Shown here piece by piece: positions 48,236 to 59,007 of a stretch of 64,000 nucleotides of DNA. The notes below the pieces were generated by a model that worked only from the letters and a program-made list of their open reading frames with translations, was not told the DNA's origin and did no database searches. Origin of the DNA: Phoebastria nigripes (Eukaryota > Chordata > Aves > Procellariiformes > Diomedeidae); the NCBI GenBank assembly GCA_035582835.1, contig JAYKAV010003424.1:97460-161459 (forward strand), given 5' to 3'. Every line of letters begins with the position of its first letter. The first letter of the stretch is position 1. The position numbers were made by a program, and so were the translations under genes.

Positions 48236-50029
48236 CATTTCTGAAAGTTTCTGAAAAACAAGGTTGTGTTATTTTGATGGTCCGGGTGGCTCTGAGTTTT
48301 CCCTGTAGTATAAGTATATTTCAAGTATTTTTATCAGTCTTTCAAATATGAATTTTGGATGATAGACGTTGAATTGCAGGGCAGTATCAATATAGAAAAC
48401 ATCAATTTTTTGCCACTTTTAAAGAAAATACTGATAAAAATAGGTTTATTGGCACACAAAGCTCATCAGTTTTCTTAAAGTGATATCTTAACTAATGAGG
48501 ATTTTCATGAAGTAGATGAGTATTTCTGACATTTCAAAAAAAGAACATGTCTCTTCCCAGAAGGTTAAAAAGACTCTTCTCACTGGCAAGGACTGTGANA
48601 AAATTCATGACAGGATTCATCCTTTTCTCCAAGAAGAAAATTGCCTAGTGAGTTCCAAAGGACAGTCACCTAGCACCTCTCTCATCAAGAAATGGAGGAA
48701 TTGAGTGGGTACAACAGTTTGTTCACTTAGTGAATACCTTGAGATTACTAAGAGCTATTGTTTTGGGGCTTGATTAGGTTACATTAGCTTACACATGAAC
48801 AGACCACAAGGTCATCAGCTAGCCGTTAGAGAAACACTGAGAATTTGATGTTAAACTGCTCCAGTTCTGTGGTCTTACCCAGTGCCTAATATTATTGCAT
48901 AACATGTTTGAAATGTTGAAACTAAACAACAAAAAAGTAACAAGAGGAAAACATTTCACATAGGAACAGTGAAGAACAGATAACATGAGTGGGAGACTCA
49001 ACACCCCATTACAAGCTGACTCTTTCAATTGTTGCAGAACATGAACATATTCCAGATAGATCAATAGCTTTTGCAAATAACAAAAAGGTTGTCATGAATT
49101 TTAAAGAATTTTGTAAGATAATGCTTGAATTCTAACCTTCTTTGGAAAATTTGTAATCAAAAGAGATTTTTGTCTGAGGCTAGATAGGAAAATTCTGACA
49201 TAGGTACATAATGAAGATACTTTCAGGGCATTTATTCTAGTGTAGACATGCACAATTAAATTATCAGAACTGAGTAAAATCTCTCCTGTATGGCCTACAG
49301 GAAATGTCTTTACAATAGTTTATGGGGAAAAAAATAAATAATTTTGAATTAGCCTTAATATGCTAATATGCAGCTTGATAATACAACACTTTATGAGTTA
49401 ATCCTTAACATCTCTCTCTAGATACATATTTATACCTTTCAATCTTCTATGAGTTTCCATCAAAGAATTTTAGCTCACTTTACAAACATCAAGGTAGTTT
49501 TGTGAGGCATATATTATTCCAAGTTTTCCTGTGACTGAACTGAGATACAGAGTACAAGGACCATATCTGAAATTACTGATTTATATATGTGTGTTTCTGT
49601 GTGTATGAAAGTTACATGAAGTCAGTTGTGTATTATTCTAATTTTTGTTGTTCAGTCAACATCCAGTTTGTAGAAACACTGAAAATACCAACCCTCCACT
49701 GATGCTAACCAACACTGATATATACTCCAAAAGTTAAGCCACTGATGATCAAATAAAACTCAAAGCATAGGAATTGCTGTTGCTGTTGCTTTAGATCAGA
49801 AATGCAGTTAGTCCATTAATATGTCTGACAATGACTAGTATCTTTGCAGTTGTAGTAAGAATCCTTCAACAGGCAGAAGTGAGACAGCTCTTTCCTCATC
49901 CTTTTTTTTTTCCTAATTTACTGTGATTAGAAAATACCGTAAACTAAAGTAGGAGGTTTAGTCTTATTCAAAAAATTTTCATTTTGTGAAAATTTTCATT
50001 TTCAGTCAATATTTCAAACTCTACCATTT
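48236..50029. other. AT-rich intergenic DNA
   Basis: No gene or mobile element recognised. Single N at 48599. Duplicated AAAATTTTCATTTT motif at about 49973-50003. Confidence 0.55.
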
Positions 50030-50380
50030 TTTATCATTATAAATATCTATCTGAATCTGACTACATCCTTAACCTCAATGATTTTCTGTGACATTGAGTT
50101 CTACAGTCTAATCACATGCTGCATCAAAATATTTCCTTTTTATCAGTTTAGAATTTACTAACTTGTAATCTCAGTGTGTCACAATAGCTATATTTGTGTG
50201 AAATAGAGGAAACATAGTATTTTGATATCCAGCACTGGACTGTAACTGCAAACTATCCATTCCTTATGTTCAACTTGTTTTCTGTGTTTTTTTTTTTCCT
50301 TGTGAACATCTGCCTCTTTTTACTCTTCTCTCAAATACTATGTAGTTTCAAGATCTTTCCCATTTATATATTGTTTAAGA
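50030..50380 (-). mobile_element. Ancient CR1-like 3'-end relic
   Basis: The plus strand keeps the order typical of a very old CR1-like 3' region: GACATTGAGTTCTACAGTCT, AATCACATGCTGCATCAAAA, TATTTCCTTTTTATCAGTTT, then an ATGTTCAACTTGTTTTCTG-like stretch. Highly diverged, no open frame. The assignment is from memory of consensus order. Confidence 0.45.
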
Positions 50381-50882
50381 ATGAAGATTTTACAAGAATG
50401 CTGTCTTCACTGATTTGTTTCTTTTTCTTTCATCCTCCACCTTAACGATGGTTTAATTCATAGTCCTGTAGCAAAAGAACTTTAGTCACGAAATGGAAGA
50501 GTAAGGGTAAGTTGGAAGAATCATACTAACTGCATCAGGGTATGTGATTCTGTGAACCTTTTATCTTAATAAAGGGAGTAAGGCTGATGATAAACAGAAC
50601 ACATTAAAGATTACTATTTTGTCTTTCTGTACATGCTAGTGGAAGAAACTGAAAAATAAACAGGGAAAGGAAGCTGCACCTGAAACTGAAACCTATCAAA
50701 CTAGAGCTTACAAGTATTTACTAGCCTGGCTCTAATCTGTTTGTAGTTGGAAATATTGCAACCTGGTTGTGACTCTACTAGAAAATTGTATTAATTTCTC
50801 TTTGAAGAGAAAAATATCTGTCATTTCCTTTGTGAAATCAAATACAGTTCAACAAATTTTCTTACATGTCAACACACACAAA
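50381..50882. other. Intergenic DNA, nothing recognised
   Basis: AT-rich, with no gene or repeat supported. Ends in a short CACACACA stretch at the edge of the truncated LTR. Confidence 0.5.
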
Positions 50883-51193
50883 GTCCCCCCCTTCCTTCTT
50901 TCTCCCCCAGCTTTATATGCTGAGCATGATGCCATATGGTACAGAATATCCCTTTGGTCAGTTGGGGTCAGCTGTCCCAGCTGTGTCCCCTCCCAGTTTC
51001 TTATGCACCCCCAGCCTACTCGTTGGTGGGGTGGTGTGAGAAGCAGAAAAGGCCTTGACCCTGTGTAAGCACTGCTCAGCAATAACGAAAACATCCCTGT
51101 GTTATCAACACTGTTTCCAGCACAGATCCAAAACATAGCCTCATACTGGTTTCTGTGAAGAAAATTAACTCTATCCCAGCCAAAACCAGCACA
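50883..51193 (-). mobile_element. Truncated LTR (U3 only), subfamily A
   Basis: Reverse complement of the first 311 bp of the subfamily A LTR, starting TGTGCTGGTTTTGGCTGGGA at 51193 and running through the TATA box (TATAAA, minus, 50912-50917). It stops about 30 bp downstream of the TATA box. R and U5 are absent, no target duplication is visible, and 140 bp separates it from CR1-C. About 90% identical to the matching part of 58408-59002. Confidence 0.9.
50912..50917 (-). promoter_or_regulatory. TATA box of truncated LTR
   Basis: TATAAA on the minus strand preceded by GCTCAGCA, as in the family. Confidence 0.6.
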
Positions 51194-51332
51194 GCATGGA
51201 AATCAGAAGTACTTCTAAAGCATGGCAGACATCTAATATCTGTTCCCAGATCTGTCATTTTATTTTCAGTAGTTGTCAGGCCACATGNAATGCTGCATAG
51301 ATACATTTCTCTACAGAAATCAATGGCAGTGC

Positions 51333-51830
51333 ATTAAATTGAGAGGCACCGAAGTATCCATTTGCCGTCCAGACAATTTCTCTGGAGAAGTTTGCTGCCT
51401 ACCAGGAGCTCACATTTGTGACATCTCTGAGAGGCTTCCAAGCCTGGTGAACCCTTCAGATTACCATCCACTCCTACTATACCATGTAGGGTCTAATGAT
51501 ACAGCGATGAGGCAACTTAGAACCATCAAAAGAGACTATGATGTCCCTTGGAGTAATGTTAAAAGGATCTGAAGAACAGGTGGTGTTCTCCTCTATCCTC
51601 CCAGTCAGAGGAAGGGGTTCAAGAAGGAGGAGACGAATTGAACAGGTGAATGCCTGGCTGCATGGCTGGTGTCATACTTAAGGTTTTGGCTTCTATGATC
51701 ATGGATCTACCTTTGAGAAGCTGGGTCTTTTGGGAGCTGATAGGATTCACCTGACCAAGTGGGGCAAGAAGGTCTTCACCAACAAGCTGGATAGACTCAT
51801 AAGGAGAGCTTTAAACTAGACTTATCAGGG
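51333..51830 (+). pseudogene. CR1-C ORF1 esterase domain, broken
   Basis: Reads TEVSICRPDNFSGEVCCLPG, ISERLPSLVNPSDYHPLLLY, HVGSNDTAMRQL and TIKRDYDVP, then frameshifts; further pieces appear downstream (LGADRIHLTKWGKK and RALN-stop near 51820 after frame changes). This is the esterase-like part of CR1 ORF1, of uncertain role in retrotransposition. At least two stops, and no start is visible. Confidence 0.75.
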
Positions 51831-51979
51831 AAAGGGGATGGAGTTTTGAGTAACAGAGAAGAGCAAGGGGTTGNTGATGTATTAGGAACCAACACGGAAA
51901 CGCCTCTGAAATGCCTCAAAGGAGTCCTCTAAAAATATGACATGGTCAATAGCCTAATGGAAGTGACTCTATACCAATG

Positions 51980-52750
51980 CATGCAGAATGGATAACTAAC
52001 ACGAAGAGCTGGAAGCCACTGTGCAGCTAGAGAGCTATGATCTAATCACTATCACTGAATCCTGGAGTGCTGCAATCAATGGTTATAAACGGTTCAGAAG
52101 GGAGAGGCGAGGAAGGAGAGGCAGAGGTATTGCCTTCTATGTGGAAAAATGGATGGATTGATTACACTGAGCTATCTTTGAAAACAGCAACAAACAGGTT
52201 GAGAGCTTATGGGTGAAAATTAGAGGCCAAGCCAACAAAGGAAACCTTGTGGCTGATGTTTCCTACAGGCCGCCTGATCAAGAGGAGGATGTTGACGAAG
52301 TGTTCTTACTTCAAACTACAGGAAGCACCATGCTCACAGATTCTGATCCTGCTGGGGGATTTCAATCACCTTGGCATCTGCTGGAAAAGCAGCACAGCAA
52401 GCTGTAAGCAATCCAGCAGACTCCTGGAGTACGTCGAGGATAATTTCTTAATCCAGGTGATAGAAAGCCCAACTAGAGGAGAAGTATTACTGGACCTATT
52501 GCTTACCAACACAGATGAATTAATTAGAGATGTCAAGACTGCTGGCAGCCTGGGCTGCAGTGATCATGCCCTGGTGGAGTTCATGATCTTGAGGCATATG
52601 GGCCAGGGGAAGAGTGGAGTCAAGACCCTGAATTTTAGGAGAGCTAACTTTCAGTTCTTTAAGGAATTAGTGGACGNGACCCCTGGGAAACTGCCCTCAG
52701 GGACAAAAGAGCTGAACAGAGTTGGCAGCTCTTTAAGGAAATCTTAGAGC
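51980..52750 (+). pseudogene. CR1-C endonuclease domain, broken
   Basis: AP-type endonuclease pieces in changing frames: ELEATVQLESYDLITITESW (about 52006-52065), LWVKIRGQANKGNLVADVSY (52209 on), SYRPPDQ, then after a frameshift ILLGDFNHLGICW (near 52346; GDFN intact), LLEYVEDNFLIQVIESPTRG, LLLTNTDELIRDVKTAGSLG and CSDHALVEF (SDH intact). Stops at about 52160 and elsewhere. One N at 52677. Confidence 0.85.
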
Positions 52751-52760
52751 ACGAGAGCTC

Positions 52761-53620
52761 TTGATTACCATGTGTAAGAAATCAGGCGAGGAAGGCAGGA
52801 GACCAGCATGGCTGAGTAAGGACCTCCTGGTCGAACTAAAGTGTAAGAAGGAAATGCATAGGCAGTGGAACCAGGGACATGTATCCTGGGAAGAATATAA
52901 AGATGCTGTCCAGGTGTGTAGGGATGACATCAAGAAAACCAAGGCACAGTTGGAGCTGAATTTGGAAAAGAAAGTCAGGAATAATAAGGATATCTACAGG
53001 TACATTTGTCAGAAAGGAAGATTAAAGAAAATGTACCCTTCCTGGGAAACAAGACAGGAGAACTAGTGACAACTGACATGGAGAAGAGTAAGAACCGACA
53101 TGGAGAAGGCTGAGGTACTTAACAATTTTTTTGCCTCAGTTTTCACTGGTAATCACTCTTCCCAGATCTCTCAAGTCCCTGAACCTCAGGCAGGGACTGG
53201 GGAAACCAAGTACCTCCCACCTTAAGAGGAGATCATGTTTGAGACCACCTGAGGAACCTGAACATAGACAAGTCCATGGGACCCAACGAGATGCATGCAG
53301 GGGTCCTGAGGGAACTGGCAGATGTAGTTGCTAAGCCATTCTCCATCATATTTGAAAAGTCACAGCAGTCAGGCAAAGTCCCCAGTGACTGCAGAAAAGA
53401 GAATATTACACCCATTTTTGAAAAGTGTAAAAAGGAGGACTCTGGGAACTATCATCCAGTCAGGCTCATGTCAGTGCCCAGTAAGATCATGGAACAGGTC
53501 CTCTTGGAAGGTATGTCGAAGCATATAGAAGACAAGGAGGTGATTAGAGACAGCCAACATAGCTTCACCAAGGGCAAGTTGCGCCTGACTCATCGAATGG
53601 CCTTCTACTAATGGAGTGAC
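52761..53620 (+). pseudogene. CR1-C linker and RT N-terminus, broken
   Basis: 52761-53066 is the basic linker (RRPAWLSKDLLVELKCKKEM, WEEYKDAVQVCRDDIKKTKA). 53276-53611 is the RT fingers region ([58 protein letters not shown]). A 12-bp-scale duplication of GACATGGAGAAG at about 53076-53106 may mark a local rearrangement. Confidence 0.83.
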
Positions 53621-54535
53621 AGCATCAGTGGACAAAGGAAGAGCAACTGATGTCATCTACCTGGACTTCTGTAAGGCCTTTGATACAGTCCCCCACAACA
53701 TTCTTACCTCTACATGGGAGAGACGTGGATTTGATGGATGGACTATTAGATGGATAAGGAATTGGCTGGATGGCTGCATCCAAAGAGTTACAATTGATGA
53801 CTCAATGTCCAAATGGAAACCAGTAACGAGTGATGTACCTCAAGGGTCTGTATTGGACCAATACCATTTAATATCTTCATTAATGACATAGTGGGTTTGA
53901 GTGCACTCTCAGCAAGTTTGCAGGTCACACCAAGCTGAGTGGTGCAGTTGTTTTGCTAGAGGGGACAGATGTCATCCAGAGGGACCTTTCCAGGCTAGTG
54001 AGGTAGGCCCATGTGAACCTCATGAAATTCAACAAGGCCAAGTGCAAGGTCCTGCACCTGAGTTGGGGCAATCCCCAATATCAGCACAGACTGGAGGATG
54101 AATTAATCAAGAACAGCGCTGCAGAGAAGGACTTCGGGATACTGAAGGATGAAAAATTGGACATGAGCCAGCAATGTGTGCTTGCAGCCCAGAAAACCAA
54201 TTGAGTCCTGGGCTGCATAAAAAGAAGTGTGGCCAACAGGTTGAGGGCGGTGATTCTGCCACTCTACTCTGCTCTGGTTAGACCCCACCTGGAGTACCAC
54301 ATCCAGCTCTGGGGTCCTCAGCACAAGAAAGACATGGAGCTATTAGCGCAGGTCCAGAGGATGGCCACAAAAATGATCAGAGGGCTGGAACACCTCTCCT
54401 ATGAAGAAAGCCTGAGAGAGTTGGGGTTGTTCAGCCTGGAGAAGAGAGGGTTCTGGCAAGACCTTATTGTGGCCTTTCAATACTTAAAGGGGGTTTATAA
54501 GAAAGATAGAAAGAGGCTTTTTACCAAGGATGACT
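53616..54535 (+). pseudogene. CR1-C reverse transcriptase, catalytic site lost
   Basis: [17 protein letters not shown] (about 53646-53700), [16 protein letters not shown] and [12 protein letters not shown] are recognisable. After a frame change near 53865, the palm motif that reads [10 protein letters not shown] in CR1-A reads KFAGHTKLSG (about 53915-53943), so both catalytic Asp residues are gone. C-terminal pieces follow at 54013-54204 ([15 protein letters not shown]) and 54229-54543 ([20 protein letters not shown]). Not functional. Confidence 0.85.
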
Positions 54536-54576
54536 TGCACTGAATACCNGAAATTCCTAAGATGTAAAATATCTGG

Positions 54577-54644
54577 CTTTTGATAATGGTCCGTGTAGCT
54601 TTGTCCATGTCTTTTGATAATGGTCCATGTACCTTTGTCCATGT
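54577..54644. repeat. 34-bp tandem duplication
   Basis: Two units beginning CTTTTGATAATGGTCC (54577-54610 and 54611-54644), two mismatches, just beyond the truncated 3' side of CR1-C. Confidence 0.95.
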
Positions 54645-56905
54645 CTGTGAAGCTTGTTGACTCCTGCAGAGTTTACAGCTAAGTAGCACAAGCAGGTACA
54701 GTAGCAAGAGTTCCCTCTAACAATCCTTTAAGCAGAATGTCCGTAACTAAATGAAAAGTGTGTTGATAATTTTTGTTGATGGATTTGAAATCATATTATC
54801 CATTATATTAACACATACAGTACAGTTCCAAATAAAGTTTGTGACAGTGATTAGGGCCAAATATAACTAGACTATTTTCCAGAATGGAATTTTGATGCAA
54901 ATGAAAGCATATTCAAGCTTTACTGAGTAAAAGGGCATATAAAGGTAAGCACGATTTTTTAATTTTTTTTTATTCTACATATTTTGTGTGTCTAAAAAAG
55001 TGATGCTTTTATCTATAGTTTGCTATCACCAATTAAGTGAAGTCATTATTTTGTTATTCACAAAGCATTGTGATAATCAAAGGCTAATCATAGTGGAATT
55101 ATGAACTCTAATTGCAATTAGTGGGGAATAAAAAAGTATGGTTCATTACGGTTCACCTTTGGAGAAAGACCTGATCACTGTGCAAAATATCTACTTTAGT
55201 TTGAGATCTAGTTACATTCAAAACTAAAACCAGGGATTTTCACATTCATATAACTATGAATGATAAATAAAAATTAAAATCTTGTGAAAATATGGTTTAT
55301 TTATTATTTTACATTCTCAATTACAGTATTTTTCTGGGTAAGAAGGAATGTATTCCACAGATTGGAACTTATATTTGTTATATATATGTAATAAATAAAT
55401 AAATATGTGTAAATATAAAAAGTATGTATAATTTAAGAAATGTAGAAATATTTTTTAAAATACAAAATACTCTAATCTTTACTTGTTTAGAGAAGTCAAA
55501 GTCAGAATTTGTGTTTATTTCCTAGAGCATCCAACCTTTTCAGTAGCGAAATACTACTTTCTCTGAATCTCTCTCTGTGTCTTGTTACTCCTACTAAGGC
55601 CCTTATCCTGCAAGGATGAGTTTAGTAAATTTATTTCCATATTTCAGCAAGGCTGTGAATAAATGTACTTCATTGTTAAGTATAAGTATATTCATTTTTA
55701 AGTAGGAGTTTGTATGTGTGGATCAGGGCTAAAGAATGTTAGCATTTGAACTATGGATTGCTGGATAATAATCTTTTTATCGCTAATGTTCCATGACTGA
55801 AAACATTCTTTCTCCTCACACATCAAAACATCTCAAATATTATTTTCCCAGGGATTCAGACTCTTTTGATACTAATAATATAGCTATATTTTATTAACTA
55901 ATTTTTTTGACTTCTTGCTCATTGGCTATTTTGGTACTTTAGAATGTTTTGTCTCCACATGTGGAACTGGAAAAACAGAAAAACAGGATCATAAGCAATA
56001 GCATCGTGTAACACTGTAATCAAATGAACATTTTTTCTATGCCTATTTCCTGCTTTTAATTGATTTCTAATTAGTGAATAAAAATTCTTCCATTTATATA
56101 TCTTTTATACTCTTACTTTGTGCAACAGCAACAACAATAAAAATCCCCCTACTCTGTTCTTCCAGAACCCCACAATTCTCTTGCATGGAAACAATTACTG
56201 GTGAGATGAGGGATGCATCAGTTAAAATGTTAAGTAAAAATATGCTACTACTTCACGTGACTACTCTCATATCCACTGTAAATAATATGTGTGGTATTAC
56301 TTCTTTTGTTCAGCTTACCTTTCTCCTTTATTTCAGAAAGTCACCATACAAGCTTTAAGGATGTCCTGTTTATCATGCATAATATTAATTATTTTCACTT
56401 CTGATAACCTTGAAAACCTTAAATTAAATTATTTTGAATTCAATTTTTTTAATAGGGTTATGTCAAATATCTAAGGTAAGAATGATCTCAATATGTCTTG
56501 CTTTTGATTCATGCATCTTTTTGGTTTTCTGTAGAAATCTTCATCCTTGTACTGTGTACATATGAGAAACAACAAGTAAGTAGTTTACTAATTGGATGAC
56601 TTGAAAAAGAGGCAATTATATAATTGTATTTTCTTTATGATGCATTAACAAACCCAGAAATATTTTAATATTACTTTTAAGGAAAAATTGACGTTTCCTT
56701 TTTTTCTTATTCTCCCACTCTTCACCTACTATTTTTAAAAGGCTCACAGTATCAGCAATAACAGAGTTTGCATGTCCTGCACTATGAGAGAAGGCTAATT
56801 TGCTACTGATATTGATGGTTTTGTCTCCCAATAGAAAACTTCATATTTTATTTTATAGAATTCTCCCATAATGAAGATCAGTTCCTTCTGAAATATTTTT
56901 ATTTA
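54645..56905. other. AT-rich intergenic DNA
   Basis: No gene supported. Short (AAAT)n near 55390-55404. The right end is a (TTTA)n run. Confidence 0.55.
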
Positions 56906-56910
56906 TTTAT

Positions 56911-57507
56911 TGTCCTGGTTTCAGCTGGGATAGAGTTAATTTTCTTCCTAGTAGCTGGTATAGTGCTGTGTTTTGGATTTAGGATGAGAATAATGTTGAT
57001 AAGACACTGATGTTTTTAGTTGTTGCTAAGTAGTGCTTACACTAGTCAAGGACTTTTCAGCTTCCCATGCTCTGCCAAGTGCACAAGAAGCTGGGAGGGG
57101 GCACAGCCAAGACAGCTGATCCAAACTGGCCAAAGGGATATTCCATACCATATGACGCCATGCTCAGTATATAAGCTGGGGAGTTGGCCGGGGGGCAGCG
57201 ATTGCTGCTCGGGGACTGGCTGAGTGTCGTTTGGCGGGTGGTGAGCGGTTGCATCACTTGTTTTTCCTGGGTTTTGTTCCTCTCTCTCTCTCGTTGTTTT
57301 CCTCTTCATTACAATTTATTGTTATTGTTATTGTTGTTATTATTATTATTACTATTATTTTATTTCAAGTATTAAGCTGTTCTTATCTCAACCCACGAGT
57401 TTTCTTACTTCTGCCCTTCTGATTCTCTCCCCCATCCCACCGTGGGCAGGGAGGGTGAGCGAGCAGCTGTGTGGTGCTTAGTTGCCAACTGGGGTTAAAC
57501 CACGACA
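56911..57507 (+). mobile_element. Solo LTR 4, ERVL-like, subfamily B
   Basis: 597 bp, TGTCCTGGTTTCAGCTGGGA to ...TTAAACCACGACA. Perfect 5-bp target duplication TTTAT (56906-56910 and 57508-57512). The insertion split a (TTTA)n microsatellite. TATA box at 57168-57174. The usual ATTAAA has become ATTAAG (57371-57376). An internal (TTG/TTA)n stretch at about 57319-57360 is shared with LTR 1 in shorter form. No internal viral sequence. Confidence 0.94.
57168..57174 (+). promoter_or_regulatory. TATA box of solo LTR 4
   Basis: TATATAA preceded by GCTCAG, as in the family. Confidence 0.6.
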
Positions 57508-57512
57508 TTTAT

Positions 57513-58402
57513 TTATTTATTTATTCATTGTTTATGGGTTGACCGTCTACAGGAGTTGAGGACATGTATGAGTTCAGAAGAAGAAGATATCATTTGGCAA
57601 GTACCCACTGTGAGAAGCAGAGATTTGGACACATACTACTAAATCTGTAACAGTGAACTGGTGATTTGCACAAGTACTGGAACTCAGAATACCCACTGAG
57701 TGACTTAGACCTGTGGTATGTGATATCTTTGTCCCTCTTAACATTTAATTAATCTGCTTTATTACAATAGAAACATTGGTGTATCTTGGCCCATTCCTAA
57801 ATCATTACTAAAACCTGATGTTTAATTCAATGTAAATCTGTGATGATGGATTTCAATCCTTAGGTAAACCTGAACCACAAAAAGTTCAAGAATGACAAAA
57901 TGTTCCTGGGAAGTATCATCATGCAGTTGTCTAGTTTTGATGTATCTTAAACATCTGTTGCTGACCACATCAGGGAAAGAACACTGGGTTAAATGAAGCT
58001 CTGGACTCACCCATGCTGGGTTAAAAACAATATTTGGGGAATTAAACAGAAAAAAAAAGGCTAGACTCCAAAAGTAATCCAGAGGACTACAGCTCAAGTA
58101 GGAGTAAGAACCTTCTTGCAGTTCCATGTGAAGAACTTTCTATTCCAAAGAAAGAGATGATTTGAGAAACAAGCTTTTCCCTTAACATTTCTATTACTTA
58201 CAAATCAGTATGCCTGTTCTTAACTCTGTAACTAAAAAGGACTTTGAGGTGTTGCCTGTGTCACTCCTTACATATAACACAAAGATGCAGAATAATTTGA
58301 ATTGAAGTCTGTATTAAGGCTCAGCTGAGCCCAATCCTCTGTCATCTCAGTTTTCTGTTTGGCCAAATGACGATCTCCCTCCTCTTTAAAATGCTTTTGC
58401 TT
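57513..58402. other. Spacer between LTR 4 and LTR 5
   Basis: Starts with the right half of the split (TTTA)n run. The rest is unique-looking AT-rich DNA. The 101-codon minus-strand frame at 57822-58127 has no recognised domain. Confidence 0.5.
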
Positions 58403-58407
58403 TCACG

Positions 58408-59002
58408 TGTCATGGTTGAACCCCAGCCGGCAACTAAGCACCACACAGCTGCTTGCTCACTCCCCACACGGTGGGGTGGGGAAGAGAATCAGAAGAGTAA
58501 AAGTGACAAAACTTGTGGGTTGAGATAAAGACAGTTTAATAGGGAAAGAAAAAACCGCGCGTGCAAGCAAAGCAAAACAAGGAATTCATTCACTACTTCC
58601 CATCNGCAGGCAGGTGTTCAGCCATCTCCAGGAAAGCAGGGCTCCATCATGCATAATGGTTACTTGGGAAGACAAATGCCATCACTCTGAACGTCCCCCC
58701 TTCCTTCTTCTTCCCCCAGCTTTATATGCTGAGCATGACGTCATACGGTATGGAATATCCCTTTGGTCAGTTGGGGTCAGCTGTCCCAGCGGTGTCCCCT
58801 CCCAACTTCTTGTGCACCCCCAGCCTACTTGCTGGTGGGGTGGTGGGAGAAGCAGAAAAGGCCTTGACCTTGTGTAAGCACTGCTCAGCAGTAACGAAAA
58901 CATCCCTGTGTTATCAACACTGTTTTCAGCACAAATCCAAAACACAGCCCCATGCTAGCTACTATGAAGAAAATTAACTCTATCCCAGTCAAAACCAGCA
59001 CA
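58408..59002 (-). mobile_element. Solo LTR 5, ERVL-like, subfamily A
   Basis: 595 bp on the minus strand, TGTGCTGGTTTTGACTGGGA (from 59002) to ...GGTTCAACCATGACA (58408). Target duplication TCACG/TCACA (58403-58407 and 59003-59007), one mismatch, so slightly aged. Minus-strand TATA box 58721-58726 and ATTAAA polyadenylation signal 58535-58540. Same subfamily as LTR 2. It faces LTR 4 in opposite orientation across about 900 bp. One N at 58606. Confidence 0.93.
58721..58726 (-). promoter_or_regulatory. TATA box of solo LTR 5
   Basis: TATAAA on the minus strand after GCTCAGCA. Confidence 0.6.
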
Positions 59003-59007
59003 TCACA

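Larger units (their letters stand above)
51333..54535 (+). mobile_element. CR1-C, plus-strand CR1 LINE lacking its 3' end
   Basis: In order: ORF1 esterase (51333-51830), endonuclease (about 51980-52750), linker (52761-53066) and reverse transcriptase (53131-54535). The match ends inside the C-terminal coding region at LFTKDDLH. The 3' UTR and ATTCTATG tail are missing, the reverse of the usual 5' truncation. All domains are interrupted. It is more diverged than CR1-A or CR1-B. Confidence 0.93.
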
